From Prevotella sp. (GTDB lineage: Bacteria; Bacteroidota; Bacteroidia; Bacteroidales; Bacteroidaceae), in NCBI GenBank assembly GCA_017619375.1, contig JAFZSL010000045.1:62001-126000 (forward strand): a stretch of DNA of 64,000 nucleotides. Reading direction: 5' to 3'. Numbering within the stretch: the first letter of the stretch is position 1; every line of letters starts with the position of its first letter. Positions 1 through 9,513 of the stretch are shown here, in pieces. Below the pieces are notes generated by a model, which was not told the DNA's origin, ran no database searches, and was given only the letters and a program-made list of their open reading frames with translations. A program made the position numbers and the translations under genes.

Positions 1-404
1 ACAATTACCTGTCGAAGTTCACCAACCGTTATGAATTGGTGTGTGAGCCGGGAGTGTTGACCATCCTTGTGAAAGACCGCTTCAGCAGTCAGTCGCCTCA
101 GTCGGCCAGAATTCTCTCGGGAGGCGAGAGTTTCATGGTGTCGCTCTCACTTGCATTGGCCTTGGCAAAGTTGAATGTCAACCAGTCAAGTGTGGATACG
201 CTGTTCATCGACGAAGGTTTCGGGACACTCGATGAGGAATGCCTCAACGTCGTGATGGACACCCTTGAGCAACTGCATCAGATGGGAGGCCATCGCGTCG
301 GCATCATCAGCCACGTGGATGCGCTCAACGACCGCATCCACGCGCAGGTGCAGGTGAAGAGGGTGAATCCCTCCAAGTCGATAATCGAAGTTGTGAGGAC
401 TTGA
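1..404 (+). CDS. sbcC: SbcC, nuclease complex ATPase subunit (C-terminal part only)
   Basis: The reading frame is open from base 3 and gives the last 133 residues of an SMC-like ATPase; the rest lies outside the window. The ABC signature LSGGESFMVSLSLALALA is followed by the Walker B region TLFIDEGFGTLDEE and the H-loop VGIISHVDAL, the order expected in SbcC/Rad50 C-terminal ATPase lobes. SbcC works with SbcD in cleaving hairpins and DNA ends. It ends 1 bp before the end of the convergent hisB, so no room exists for a separate terminator. The ATG at 36 is internal and not a start. Confidence 0.9.
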   Translation, partial: NYLSKFTNRYELVCEPGVLTILVKDRFSSQSPQSARILSGGESFMVSLSLALALAKLNVNQSSVDTLFIDEGFGTLDEECLNVVMDTLEQLHQMGGHRVGIISHVDALNDRIHAQVQVKRVNPSKSIIEVVRT

Positions 405-405
405 C

Positions 406-1479
406 CTAAAGCACGCCTTTCGTAGAGGGCAGTTCGTAGTGGTAAATGTCACGGCGGACTGCCATCTTCAGTGCGCGGGCGAGAGCCTTGAAGATGCCTT
501 CTATCTTGTGATGCTCGTTGGTGCCCTCTGCCTTGATGTTCAGGTTCATCAAGGCTGAGTCGCTCAAGCTCTTGAAGAAATGGAGGAACATCTCCGTGGG
601 CATGTCGCCCACGTACTCACGCTTGAACTCGGCATCCCATACCAGCCAGGGACGTCCCCCGAAATCGAGGGAAACGCTTGCCTGGCAATCGTCCATGGGA
701 AGGCTGAAACCGTAGCGTTCGATGCCTCGCTTGTCGCCCAAGGCTTGGCGGAGGCATTCGCCAAGGGCGATGGCGGTGTCTTCAATGGTGTGGTGCTCGT
801 CCACATCCAAATCGCCGTCCACGTGGATGGTGAGGTCCATCATGCCATGCTTCCCTATTTGTTCCAACATATGGTCGAAGAACCCCAGGCCGGTGTGGAT
901 GTCGCATCGACCGGTGCCGTCGACAAGGAGGTCGATGGCGATGTCCGTCTCCTTTGTCTTGCGGCGCACACTGGCATGGCGCTCGCCGGCGAACAGTGTC
1001 TCGGCGATGCTGTCCCATGTCACTCCGGGGTCGCCTAAGATCAAGGCCTTACAACCGAGGTTGGCGGCCAACTCACGGTCGCTTTCGCGGTCGCCTATGA
1101 CGTAGCTGCCGGCCAGGTCATAGGCCTCGTTGTCCATATATTCCTTCAGCATCCCCGTGCCGGGTTTGCGGTTGGGATGGTTGTCCTCCGGGAAATGGCG
1201 GTCGATGTGTTGGGCGTCGAAGGTCACGCCTTCACTCTCCAGCGTCTGCAGGATGAACTTGTGGACAGGCCAAAAGGTGTCCTCGGGGAAGGAAGCGGTG
1301 CCCAAACCGTCTTGGTTGCTCACCATCACCAACTTGAAATCGAGTTTCTCGCGGATAAAGGAAAGGTTGCGGAAAACGCCTTTCGTGAAGCGGAGCTTGT
1401 CAAAGGAGTCTATTTGTTCGTCGGCAGGCTCTTCGATGAGTGTGCCGTCGCGGTCGATGAATAGGATTCTCTGTGCCAT
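406..1479 (-). CDS. hisB: HisB, bifunctional histidinol-phosphatase / imidazoleglycerol-phosphate dehydratase
   Basis: A 357-residue fusion enzyme for steps 6 and 8 of histidine synthesis. The N-terminal HAD phosphatase has the nucleophile motif FIDRDGTL (residues 6-13) and a C-terminal HAD block GDRESDRE. The dehydratase half carries the metal-binding histidine motifs [15 protein letters not shown] and [17 protein letters not shown] start at ATG 1479 ([12 protein letters not shown]); the frame stays open further upstream but that part overlaps the neighbouring gene and does not look like protein. It follows the membrane-protein gene by 10 bp, so it is probably co-transcribed with it. The other his genes of this window lie more than 50 kb away at 53.2-56.0 kb. 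Confidence 0.95.
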   Translation of the reverse strand: MAQRILFIDRDGTLIEEPADEQIDSFDKLRFTKGVFRNLSFIREKLDFKLVMVSNQDGLGTASFPEDTFWPVHKFILQTLESEGVTFDAQHIDRHFPEDNHPNRKPGTGMLKEYMDNEAYDLAGSYVIGDRESDRELAANLGCKALILGDPGVTWDSIAETLFAGERHASVRRKTKETDIAIDLLVDGTGRCDIHTGLGFFDHMLEQIGKHGMMDLTIHVDGDLDVDEHHTIEDTAIALGECLRQALGDKRGIERYGFSLPMDDCQASVSLDFGGRPWLVWDAEFKREYVGDMPTEMFLHFFKSLSDSALMNLNIKAEGTNEHHKIEGIFKALARALKMAVRRDIYHYELPSTKGVL

Positions 1480-1489
1480 TTTCTTGGAA

Positions 1490-2443
1490 TTAGTTGAGTT
1501 GTTGGAGTGGGAGATGTGGGTCGGTGTCGTTGGGGAAAGAGTCGGTCGACGGGAATCCATCATTCGGGGTGACTTCCATGTTTCGGCGCTCCTCTTCTCC
1601 CTTTTCTATCGAACCATAGATGAAAAGATAGACAACCGTGGGGAACATGGAGATGTATTGGAGCACCATGATAACCAGCACCGTGGTGAAGAAGAACAAG
1701 GGAAGGAAATAGCCGGGAAGGGTGGCGGGGTCGCCCATCTGCTTGCCAAGGATGGAGAGCACGTTGGTGATGTTGAGTATCCCCAGCGGGATGTATGCCA
1801 CCATGGCGACGACGCCCACGATGATGGAGGTGAGCAATGTGGTGATGAAGATGAAGCCGAGATGGCGTAGTCCTGTCTTGTAACTCTTGGGCAAGTCACC
1901 CCAAAAACGGCTGTCCTTGTCATAAAGGTAGCGCATGACGATGTAGTTGAACGGTAGAAGGGCGAGCACCACCAACACCAAGACGAAAAATACTGCAAGC
2001 CAATTGTCTAAAAGAAACAACAACGGATTGCCACCTGTCGTCTTGAGAGCGAGGAAAAATGCTGTCACGATAACGAAGACAACAACCAATCCTATCAGCA
2101 CCATGTAGATGGTGGCGAGAAACATACGTTTGAAATTCCAACCGCGGGGTAGGCCGTTGAGCATGCTCATCAGGCGGGAATAAAGCCAGATGCTGCATAC
2201 CACGATGCCCAGTAGGCACACGCCCAACAAGGTGAAATATAATCCATTGTTGGTGAGGGCGAAGGCTAAGACGTCCTCGTTGGGGATGTAGAGGATGGCG
2301 ACAATGGCGCCGAGCAGGCTCACCAACAATGCAGGTAGCCATGTGCTGCGGAAGATGCCTTTCATATTGTCGCCCATCAAATGGTAAGCCGAGTTGATGC
2401 AAGAGGAAAAACCTCGGCTTTTGTAAATCATTTCCTTTTCCAT
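1490..2443 (-). CDS. Uncharacterised membrane protein with six predicted helices
   Basis: A 317-residue integral membrane protein that I do not recognise as a named family. The first 30 residues are soluble, then six hydrophobic stretches follow, for example [18 protein letters not shown] near residue 36, [40 protein letters not shown] and a last one ending in [11 protein letters not shown]. The tail is hydrophilic and rich in Pro, Asp and Ser. It sits between a trmH-like gene (37 bp gap) and hisB (10 bp gap) on the same strand, suggesting a three-gene unit. Neither neighbour suggests a function. Start ATG 2443 follows the stop of the upstream gene closely. Confidence 0.75.
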   Translation of the reverse strand: MEKEMIYKSRGFSSCINSAYHLMGDNMKGIFRSTWLPALLVSLLGAIVAILYIPNEDVLAFALTNNGLYFTLLGVCLLGIVVCSIWLYSRLMSMLNGLPRGWNFKRMFLATIYMVLIGLVVVFVIVTAFFLALKTTGGNPLLFLLDNWLAVFFVLVLVVLALLPFNYIVMRYLYDKDSRFWGDLPKSYKTGLRHLGFIFITTLLTSIIVGVVAMVAYIPLGILNITNVLSILGKQMGDPATLPGYFLPLFFFTTVLVIMVLQYISMFPTVVYLFIYGSIEKGEEERRNMEVTPNDGFPSTDSFPNDTDPHLPLQQLN

Positions 2444-2480
2444 ATCTATTGTTATTGACTTTCAATAATCATGCGCCATG

Positions 2481-3251
2481 TCAGTGGTTCACCCGCCTAC
2501 GGAATTCTGCACAGCAGACGGCGGTGGCGATGGCCACGTTGAGGCTTTCTGCTGTGTCTTGTCTGGAGGGGTAGGGGGGGATGAAAAGGCGATGGGTGAG
2601 GCGGGAGCGGATGGCGTCACTCAAGCCGTTGCCCTCGTTGCCCATGACGAGCAATCCCTGTTGTGAGAGAGGGCTCTCATAGATGTTCACACCATCGAGC
2701 AGTGTGCCATAGACGGGCGTGCCTTCGGCCAGATGGTCGATGAGTAGGGCAAGGTCCGTGGGGATGACGGTGACGCGTGCGATGCTTCCCATCGTGGCTT
2801 GCACCACCTTGGGGCTGTAAGCATCGGCGGTGTCGGGGCTGCAGAATACTGTATCGATGCCAAACCAGTCGGCGATGCGGATGATGGTACCTACATTGCC
2901 CGGGTCTTGAACGCCGTCGAGTGCCAGGCAGAGTCTGTTGGCCGCACGGGCGATCGATTGTTCCAGGTTTACCTCGTGCTCGGGGATGCGGAAGGTGGCA
3001 AGAACTTGCTGGGGGTGTTGCAGAAAACTCATCTGCCGCAACTCATCTTCACTGACCACCAACATCTCCTCGGCAGGCACATTCCCGTGCGAGGAGGCCC
3101 ACGTCTGAGTACAGACCAGCATCACGGCAGGGGAATAGGCCAGCAAGTCGCCAACCACTTTGGGACCCTCGGCTACAAACAACCCGGTTTCAAGACGATG
3201 CTTCTTGCTTTCCAACTGCCTCACGATTTTCATCCGCTTCTTGCCGATCAT
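2481..3251 (-). CDS. TrmH/SpoU-family RNA 2'-O-methyltransferase
   Basis: A 256-residue SPOUT-class methyltransferase that uses SAM to methylate ribose in rRNA or tRNA. Its N-terminal substrate-binding part (residues 1-100) has the KHRLETGLFVAEGPKVV segment typical of RlmB/TrmH-like enzymes. Three SPOUT motifs follow: DPGNVGTIIRIADWFG near residue 116, VMGNEGNGLSDAIRSR near 203 and ESLNVAIATAVCCAEF near 235. The last two form the knotted SAM site. The exact target nucleotide cannot be told from sequence. Start ATG 3251 is preceded by a purine-rich GAGGAG stretch. It is the first gene of the trmH-membrane protein-hisB run. Confidence 0.9.
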   Translation of the reverse strand: MIGKKRMKIVRQLESKKHRLETGLFVAEGPKVVGDLLAYSPAVMLVCTQTWASSHGNVPAEEMLVVSEDELRQMSFLQHPQQVLATFRIPEHEVNLEQSIARAANRLCLALDGVQDPGNVGTIIRIADWFGIDTVFCSPDTADAYSPKVVQATMGSIARVTVIPTDLALLIDHLAEGTPVYGTLLDGVNIYESPLSQQGLLVMGNEGNGLSDAIRSRLTHRLFIPPYPSRQDTAESLNVAIATAVCCAEFRRRVNH

Positions 3252-3291
3252 CCTTAACTCCTCTTCTTGTAGGTTTATAAATAAAAATGTA

Positions 3292-3318
3292 AATTATTAA
3301 TTATTAATTATTAATTAT
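3292..3318. repeat. AATTATT heptamer tandem repeat
   Basis: Nearly four back-to-back copies of AATTATT run from 3292 to 3318. They span the gap between the trmH-like gene and the regulator gene and extend over the regulator's stop codon (TAA, 3311-3313). The repeat is pure A/T and could melt easily. No function is implied. Confidence 0.8.
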
Positions 3319-6300
3319 CCTGTCTCTCCACATATTCGGTGGGTGAAATGCCGAAATGTTTCTTGAAGGCGGTGGAGAAATAGGAAAGGTTGGAATAACC
3401 TACGGCATAGGCCACCTGGGTGATGTTCAATTTCTGTTCGGAAAGCAGTCGCGCTGCTTGCTCCATCCTGATGTTGCGGATGAAGTCGGAGGAGGAGATG
3501 CCGGCAAGGGTCTTCATCTTGCGGTGCAGGTTGGCACGGCTGATGCCCACCTCCTGGCATAGCACTTCCACGTTGAAGGAACTGTCGCCGATGTGCTCGT
3601 TGATGCATTTCACGATGCGTTCCATCAGTTGCTCATCATTGCCCTTTATTTCTATGGACTCGATTTGGTCGACTGGTTTCTGGACACCGGTGTATTTCCC
3701 CCTGAGCCTCAGGCGAGAGGAAATGAGGTTGTCGATGGTGGCGTGCAACTCTTTCACGGAGAAAGGCTTGGTGAGGTATGCGTCGGCGCCACGCTCAAGA
3801 CCTTCGAGGCGGTTGCCGATGTCGGTCTTCGACGTGAGCATGATGACCGGCAGGTGGTTGATGTTGCCGTTGGTCCTGATCATCCTGAGCATGGTGAAGC
3901 CATCCATCTCAGGCATCATCACGTCGCTGATGACAAGGTGGTATTCGTTGAGAAGCAATTCCTTTAGGCCGTCCTTGCCGTTCCGACATGTGAAGAAGTT
4001 GTAATAACTACCCAGTTCTTGATTGATGTACTGTGGTATCTCTTCATCGTCATCCACGATGAGAACTTTGTACCTGGTGCTGGCTTTCTGTCCTTTGAGC
4101 TTGATACTTGTCGGTTCTTGCTTCTTTTGCTCAATCTCCTCTTCCGCGAGGTGGCTGTTGCCTTGGGGGAGCCTGACGGTGAAGACGCTTCCTTTCACCC
4201 CGTCGTCCCTGTTGAGGCCGGTGATGCTGCCGTGGTGCATGTCTACGATCATCTTGCAGAGGTTGAGGCCGATGCCGGTGCCTTCGATATGCTCCGACTT
4301 CTCAGAGGCGCCCTGGTAGAAACGGTCGAAGAGGTGTTGAAGGGTGTTGGCGTGCATGCCTATGCCGGTATCGATGACTTTTATTTCGATGTAGTCTTTC
4401 ATCGGCTCTTTGGCTTTCTCGTCGTGGTGCTCTGACAGGACGATGCCAATCTCGCCATCATCGGCGGTGTATTTGAAGGCGTTGGAAAGCAGGTTGGAAA
4501 TCACCTTGTCAAACTGCTTCTGGTCAATCCAGGCGGTGATGGGCTTCTCTTTTCCCGTAGGGTCGATGGATGGGACCACCGAGAAATGGAAATTGATGTT
4601 GCGCTCCCTTGCGTTGTATTCGAATACTTTATAGATGGACTGTATGAAGCCTCGCATGTCGGTCTTTTGGCAATGCAAGTGCATTTGGTGCTTGTCTATC
4701 TTGCGTACGTCGAGGATTTGGTTGACCAGGCTGAGTATGCGCTTGGCATTCCGTTCGATGGTGTCGAGGAGTGGTTGGAATTGGAAGGAAGAGGGTTGGA
4801 AATCCGCTGCAGTCGTCTTGCTCAGTTTGTCGCTCTCAGCCTTCAACTTCTCAAGTGGCCCCATGATGAGGGTCAGCGGTGAGCGGATGTCGTGGGTGGC
4901 GTTGATGAGGAACTTCATCTTGTCCTCCTCTGTGCGCAGTTTCATCTGGTGACGCCATTCCCATCCGATGAGTGCCAGCAGGCCGGCGGCGGCGAGGGCG
5001 TACAACAGGTAGGCCAAGGTGGTCTGATACCATGGGGAAGTCACAACGATGGTGTAGGTCTTCGTCTCTGAAACCACGCCGTTGTCAATGGCTCTCACCT
5101 CAAGGTGGTAGGTGCCGCTGGGAAGATGGTAGAAGGAGATGGCATTGGGGCTCTCCTCATTGCGATGCCATTCGTCGTCCTTACCCATGCGGTATTCGAA
5201 GATCGTATTGGAGGCATCGGCGAAATTGAGCAGGGAGAAGTGCAGGGAGAAGGTGTTGTCAAGATACGACACGGTGAAATGGTCGCTCTCCTCGACGGGT
5301 AGTTCGGTCACCTGCCTCCCCTTCGACTTGGTAAGGGTGGATACCAGGTTGCCATCGATGTAGAATCCGGTGAGTTGTATCTTGCCTGGCGACACTTGCT
5401 TGTCGCTCACCTGTTGTGGGAGGAAAGTGGTGATTCCATCGCTGTTGGGGAAGTAGATGCGGTCGTCGCCGGTGTGAAGGCCGGAGCAGTTGACATATTC
5501 ATGGATTCTCAATCCGGCGCCACTGACATAACTCACCCATTCCTTTTGTTGGGCTTGATAGTGCCAGATGCCGTTGGAGGTGCTGCACCACAGGTCGCCT
5601 TTGTTGTCTTGGATGATGTAGCCGATGGTTAGCGACTGCAACTGCTTTGCTCTGGGAAGTGGCTCCAACTTGTTGCTCTTCCTGTGCCAGACGAGGATGC
5701 CTTGTTCCGTACCGATGAGAATGTCGCCGTCGCGGGTCTCGCAAAGGGCGTTGCATGACAACTTGTCGGCAAGGATGCGCCAGCCGAAGGGCTTGAAGGT
5801 GTCGGCTTGTGGGTCATAGCACGACAGACCGGAGGATGTGCCTATCCACACTCGTCCGTCATGGTCGGCCATCAGGTTCGCCACCCAGTTGTTGCACAAG
5901 CGTCCCTTCTTCGGGTCGTCGGGCATGTTCATGTCATAATTGATGAAGGAACGGGTGGCTTGGTCGTAGACGAGAATGCCTTTCGAGAAAACCGAGATGA
6001 CAAAGTGCCCGTGCCCGTCGTCCACCATGTAGTTGAACTTGTCGCAGGGGAAGTCGGTAAGCAGTTGCTTGCTGCCTGACAAGGGGTTGTAAGCGAAGAG
6101 GCCGTGGCCGGTGCCAATCCAGTAACTGCCATGGGTGTCGCGGTAAATCATCTCCACGTCCTGGGTGCCTTGGGGTTGATGGACGATGCGCCCTTCGGGG
6201 TCGAAGCCATAGACGCCTTTGTTTTGCACCACGCACCAGGTGATGCCGTTGTCGCCCTTGCAGAGCGAAGAAACGTAGGTGCCGATGTCTACCTTCTGGT

Positions 6301-7291
6301 CAGAGAAACTCCATGAACTGAATCGTGACTTGCGTCCCGGTATCATCAATAGGCCTTTCTGTTGGCACCCCACCCAGATGTTGCCTTGATTGTCCACAGC
6401 GAGCGCCCATATCTTCGAGGCGTTGATGTCGATGTTGGGAACTGTGACGGGGTATCGCTCCATGCGGCGCGTGCCGGCAGGAATCCAGAAGAGTCCGTTG
6501 CCGCGAGTGCCTACATAGATGTTGCCTTGTTGGTCTTTGATGGCGGTGCGGAATCCCGCCTTTCCCTCTACGGCGCTGATGTCGATGAGGTCGCTCTTCA
6601 TCGTCTTGCCGTCGTAGGCAAGAAAGCCGTCACGGCAGAGAGCCACTATGTGACCGTCCAACTCGAAAAAGTCGGTAGGGTTGCCGAGAGGGGAGTCAAA
6701 CTGTATCGCTTTCCCTCCCTTTGGCGTATAACTGAATCGGTTGGCACCCGACTTCCAGAAACCGCCGGAAGGTTCTTCGTAAAGGTTGTTGAAATATTGG
6801 TCGCGGTCGTCCACTTTCAAGTCGTTGCGTTCCTTCATCATCGTCGTGCCGGGCTGCACTTGGAAAATGCCATAGCCGGAGGTCCCCACAAGCACTTGGC
6901 CGTTGGAGAGATGGATGACCTCGCTGATGCGCGGCTCCCAATCATTGGGGAAGGTGTAGTTCTTGAAATGCTCCGTGGCAGTGTCGTAAAGTTGCAAGCC
7001 TTTGTTCGTACCCACCCAGAGCCGACCATCCCTGTCACAATAGAGGTGAGTCACCACGTTGTCGCGTAGCGAGGTGGTGTCGTCCACTTGGTGATGATAG
7101 TGGATGAAACGATAGCCGTCGAAACGGTTCAGACCGTTTTCTGTACCCACCCAGATGTAGCCCGTCTTGTCTTGGCATATCGAGGTGATGACGGCGCTCG
7201 ATAGTTGGTCGCTGGCATAGAACAAACTTGTCTGGGCTTGGCAGAAAAGTGCACACGTCAACAAACCGTATATGATGAGCAGTCTTTTCAT
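3311..7291 (-). CDS. Hybrid two-component system sensor-regulator (HTCS)
   Basis: A 1326-residue one-protein signalling system that senses a glycan in the periplasm and binds DNA in the cytoplasm. After a signal peptide (ends QAQ, residue 20) come two-bladed-propeller type repeats (GYIWVGTENGLNRFDG and similar, to about residue 620) and a Y_Y_Y domain (about 640-745). A membrane helix (about 755-775) leads to a HisKA domain with NATHDIRSPLTL (His near 800), an ATPase domain (NLLSNAFKYT, DTGIGM, GTGIGLNLC), a receiver with ISDVMMPEMDG (Asp near 1123), and an AraC-type HTH at 1230-1320. It is divergent from the esterase and GH67 genes, so xylan fragments are the probable signal and those genes the probable targets; this is inferred from position. 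Confidence 0.95.
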   Translation of the reverse strand: MKRLLIIYGLLTCALFCQAQTSLFYASDQLSSAVITSICQDKTGYIWVGTENGLNRFDGYRFIHYHHQVDDTTSLRDNVVTHLYCDRDGRLWVGTNKGLQLYDTATEHFKNYTFPNDWEPRISEVIHLSNGQVLVGTSGYGIFQVQPGTTMMKERNDLKVDDRDQYFNNLYEEPSGGFWKSGANRFSYTPKGGKAIQFDSPLGNPTDFFELDGHIVALCRDGFLAYDGKTMKSDLIDISAVEGKAGFRTAIKDQQGNIYVGTRGNGLFWIPAGTRRMERYPVTVPNIDINASKIWALAVDNQGNIWVGCQQKGLLMIPGRKSRFSSWSFSDQKVDIGTYVSSLCKGDNGITWCVVQNKGVYGFDPEGRIVHQPQGTQDVEMIYRDTHGSYWIGTGHGLFAYNPLSGSKQLLTDFPCDKFNYMVDDGHGHFVISVFSKGILVYDQATRSFINYDMNMPDDPKKGRLCNNWVANLMADHDGRVWIGTSSGLSCYDPQADTFKPFGWRILADKLSCNALCETRDGDILIGTEQGILVWHRKSNKLEPLPRAKQLQSLTIGYIIQDNKGDLWCSTSNGIWHYQAQQKEWVSYVSGAGLRIHEYVNCSGLHTGDDRIYFPNSDGITTFLPQQVSDKQVSPGKIQLTGFYIDGNLVSTLTKSKGRQVTELPVEESDHFTVSYLDNTFSLHFSLLNFADASNTIFEYRMGKDDEWHRNEESPNAISFYHLPSGTYHLEVRAIDNGVVSETKTYTIVVTSPWYQTTLAYLLYALAAAGLLALIGWEWRHQMKLRTEEDKMKFLINATHDIRSPLTLIMGPLEKLKAESDKLSKTTAADFQPSSFQFQPLLDTIERNAKRILSLVNQILDVRKIDKHQMHLHCQKTDMRGFIQSIYKVFEYNARERNINFHFSVVPSIDPTGKEKPITAWIDQKQFDKVISNLLSNAFKYTADDGEIGIVLSEHHDEKAKEPMKDYIEIKVIDTGIGMHANTLQHLFDRFYQGASEKSEHIEGTGIGLNLCKMIVDMHHGSITGLNRDDGVKGSVFTVRLPQGNSHLAEEEIEQKKQEPTSIKLKGQKASTRYKVLIVDDDEEIPQYINQELGSYYNFFTCRNGKDGLKELLLNEYHLVISDVMMPEMDGFTMLRMIRTNGNINHLPVIMLTSKTDIGNRLEGLERGADAYLTKPFSVKELHATIDNLISSRLRLRGKYTGVQKPVDQIESIEIKGNDEQLMERIVKCINEHIGDSSFNVEVLCQEVGISRANLHRKMKTLAGISSSDFIRNIRMEQAARLLSEQKLNITQVAYAVGYSNLSYFSTAFKKHFGISPTEYVERQDN

Positions 7292-7320
7292 ATCGGCAGT
7301 AGTTGGTTTTGACTTTTAAC

Positions 7321-7333
7321 AGGGTGTCACCCT
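7321..7333. promoter_or_regulatory. Perfect 13-bp palindrome in the HTCS leader
   Basis: AGGGTGTCACCCT reads the same on both strands apart from its centre base. It lies 30 bp upstream of the regulator's ATG and about 10 bp downstream of its -7 box, inside the presumed leader. It could be an operator or a small mRNA hairpin. Confidence 0.4.
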
Positions 7334-7342
7334 TACAAAATG

Positions 7343-7350
7343 CAAAGTTA
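7343..7350 (-). promoter_or_regulatory. Bacteroidetes -7 box for the HTCS gene
   Basis: On the minus strand the sequence reads TAACTTTG, a full match to TAnnTTTG, 52 bp before the HTCS start. No clear TTTG sits 19-21 bp further upstream, which fits a weak or activator-dependent promoter. Confidence 0.55.
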
Positions 7351-7454
7351 AGTTATTTTTTCCAATTAATAGCTTGGAGGGATGAAAAAAGTTAACGAAT
7401 TGTTGCAGAAGATGACCTCTCAAGGTTAAAAAGACTTGAACGCTGCAAGTTTCC

Positions 7455-7501
7455 CTTTAATGGAGAAAAAGACTGGAGGGTAGCTTAACTGGAGAAAACG
7501 A
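7455..7501 (+). repeat. Pair of direct repeats upstream of the esterase gene
   Basis: CTTTAATGGAGAAAAAGAC (7455-7473) recurs in altered form as CTTAACTGGAGAAAACGAC (7483-7501), 28 bp apart, with TGGAG also between them. They sit 55-100 bp upstream of the nearest -7 boxes of the esterase. Paired direct repeats ahead of a promoter are what a dimeric AraC-type regulator such as the divergent HTCS would need. This is a positional inference. Confidence 0.4.
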
Positions 7502-7556
7502 CACTGATTTATAACTTTGTGAAACAATATCAAAAGCATTATTCAGTGAAATTCCT

Positions 7557-7564
7557 TAATTTTG
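7557..7564 (+). promoter_or_regulatory. -7 box for the esterase gene
   Basis: TAATTTTG matches TAnnTTTG exactly and ends 27 bp before the ATG at 7592. A second match, TAACTTTG, lies at 7512-7519. Neither has a convincing -33 TTTG at normal spacing, as expected for an activated promoter. Apart from the repeats, palindrome and boxes listed, the 300-bp gap 7292-7591 shows nothing else. Confidence 0.55.
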
Positions 7565-7591
7565 CAGCTGATTTAAATCTTCATATATCAC

Positions 7592-9475
7592 ATGAAAAGA
7601 CTTGAACACTTCATCATCTCACTGGCGTTGGCTATCATCGGAGCGTTGACCATGGATGGCAGTGTGGCGCTGGCACAGGATGAAGGACACTGGGTGGGAA
7701 CTTGGGCGACTGCTCCCATGCTCTCCGGCAGCAACAACAACCCTCCGTCGCCTGGACTGGCCAACAACTCCCTTCGGCAAATCATCCAGGTGAGCATCGG
7801 TGGTGACCTCGTCAGACTCAAACTTTCCAATCTCCATGGAACCGACCTCGTTGAAATCAATGGCGTGGAACTGGCCGTGGCAAAGACTGCAGGAAACAGC
7901 AGCGAAGTGGAAGAGGCGACAACCGTCAACCTCACCTTCAACGGTAAAAGCAAGGTAACCATGGCTGCCGGTGGCATGGCGGTCAGCGACCCTGTCAATT
8001 TCCATTTGGATGATAGACAGAATGTCGCCATCACCATACATTATGGAAAGGCCTCCTCAAACAACGTTTGCGGACATCCTGGTTCGCGTACCACCAGTTA
8101 TCTCGCCAATAGCAATACCAACAATTTCACCACTGCAACGAAGACAGACCATTGGTATCATGTCCTCGCATTGGAGGTGATGGCTCCTGAAAATGCGGGA
8201 TGTGTGGCTGTCTTGGGTAATTCCATCACCGACGGTCGCGGCTCCACCACCAACTTGCAAAACCGATGGACTGATGTGATGTCAAGGCAAATCAACATGG
8301 CCTGCCAAGAGGGAAAAGTGGCGGCATCCGTCGGCGTGCTGAATTTGGGAATCGGGGGCAACTGTGTGCTCAACGGAGGGTTGGGACCATCTGCCGTCAA
8401 GCGATACCAAAGCGACATCTTTGAACAGGAGGGGGTGAAATGGATCATTCTCTTTGAAGGAGTGAACGACCTTGGAGGCACCAACAATGGCGAGTTGACA
8501 GCAAGACGCATCATCGATGTGTGGAAGCAAATCATACGACTCGCACACTCCAAAGGGATACGTGTCTTCGGGGCTACCATCACACCCTTCAAGGGGAATA
8601 GCTATTACAGCCATGATCATGAGGCTGGAAGGCAACGTATCAACAACTGGATGAGGACCACGAAGATGCTTGACGGGGTGATAGATTTCGCCGATGCCGT
8701 CTGCGACCCTTCCGACAATGAGAAACTGGATGCCAAATATCTCTTCGAGAATGACTGGTTGCATCTTAATGCGGAAGGTTATGACGTAATGGGAAAAACT
8801 GTCAACGTGGAACTTTTCACACAAGTAGGACCTTTGGCCGATGACGACGAGGTTGACGAAGAAGAGGTGCAGGGCATCTGGATAGAGGCTGAGAGCCTGA
8901 AAAACAACACCTATGGAAAGAACTTCGCCGTGCGTGACGACCCGATGGCTTCCGGAGGTCAGTTCCTGGAGACGGTGAAAAATCTTCCCAATCTTTCCTA
9001 CGATGATGCGGACAGGTTGATGGTTGATTTCAACGTGGAGGAAGACAATACATATTTTGTTTACGCACGTTTGTCGTGTCCATCCTATGATGATGATAGT
9101 TATTTTGTCAGCATGGACAATGGCTCGTGGGACATGGTGAACGGGCTCTTCACGGGAGGTGCATGGGAGTGGCTGAACATCTACAAGGGATATCTTTCTG
9201 AAGGCACCCATCGACTGGGCATCACCAGCAGGGAGGATGGAGCATGCATGGACAAGATATGCATCACCACGAGCAGCGTGCCACCCGTGACCATGGGGGG
9301 AGCGCCTACGGATATCAAGTCTTTTGAGAGTTGGGATGCTGAAAAAGTTGCTCCTTACGCATATGATTTGGCAGGATGCAAAGTGGATATTGGAAAACTG
9401 GACAACGGAGCCAGGGGCATCTACATCGTCAACCAAGGACAAGGCTGGGTGAAAAAGGTGATAGTCAACAAATAG
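7592..9475 (+). CDS. Secreted SGNH/GDSL esterase with C-terminal binding domain and T9SS-like tail
   Basis: A 627-residue exported esterase, probably removing acetyl groups from xylan. A signal peptide ends near residue 28 (SVALAQ). An N-terminal beta-rich part begins with HWVGTWATAPM, common in this esterase group. The SGNH domain has the Ser block VLGNSITDGRGS (near 207), FEGVNDLGG and the Asp/His block NDWLHLNAEGYD (near 388). Residues 430-575 look like a carbohydrate-binding beta-sandwich (WIEAESL...). The last 50 residues (YDLAGCKVDIG...GIYIVN...VKKVIVNK) resemble a type IX secretion sorting tail. Its position between an HTCS and a GH67 gene supports a xylan substrate; the exact ester is inferred. 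Confidence 0.88.
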   Translation: MKRLEHFIISLALAIIGALTMDGSVALAQDEGHWVGTWATAPMLSGSNNNPPSPGLANNSLRQIIQVSIGGDLVRLKLSNLHGTDLVEINGVELAVAKTAGNSSEVEEATTVNLTFNGKSKVTMAAGGMAVSDPVNFHLDDRQNVAITIHYGKASSNNVCGHPGSRTTSYLANSNTNNFTTATKTDHWYHVLALEVMAPENAGCVAVLGNSITDGRGSTTNLQNRWTDVMSRQINMACQEGKVAASVGVLNLGIGGNCVLNGGLGPSAVKRYQSDIFEQEGVKWIILFEGVNDLGGTNNGELTARRIIDVWKQIIRLAHSKGIRVFGATITPFKGNSYYSHDHEAGRQRINNWMRTTKMLDGVIDFADAVCDPSDNEKLDAKYLFENDWLHLNAEGYDVMGKTVNVELFTQVGPLADDDEVDEEEVQGIWIEAESLKNNTYGKNFAVRDDPMASGGQFLETVKNLPNLSYDDADRLMVDFNVEEDNTYFVYARLSCPSYDDDSYFVSMDNGSWDMVNGLFTGGAWEWLNIYKGYLSEGTHRLGITSREDGACMDKICITTSSVPPVTMGGAPTDIKSFESWDAEKVAPYAYDLAGCKVDIGKLDNGARGIYIVNQGQGWVKKVIVNK

Positions 9476-9513
9476 AATATCAAATGCAATCAAAAATACT
9501 TGTATTGATGAAG

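Noticed and set aside
6362-7069. A 235-codon plus-strand open frame opposite the HTCS sensor part
   Set aside because: The propeller repeats of the HTCS explain this DNA fully.
8282-9493. A 403-codon minus-strand open frame opposite the esterase gene
   Set aside because: It is the mirror of a well-supported gene with clear SGNH motifs. Its translation shows no domain and no signal peptide, so it is a by-product of codon use.
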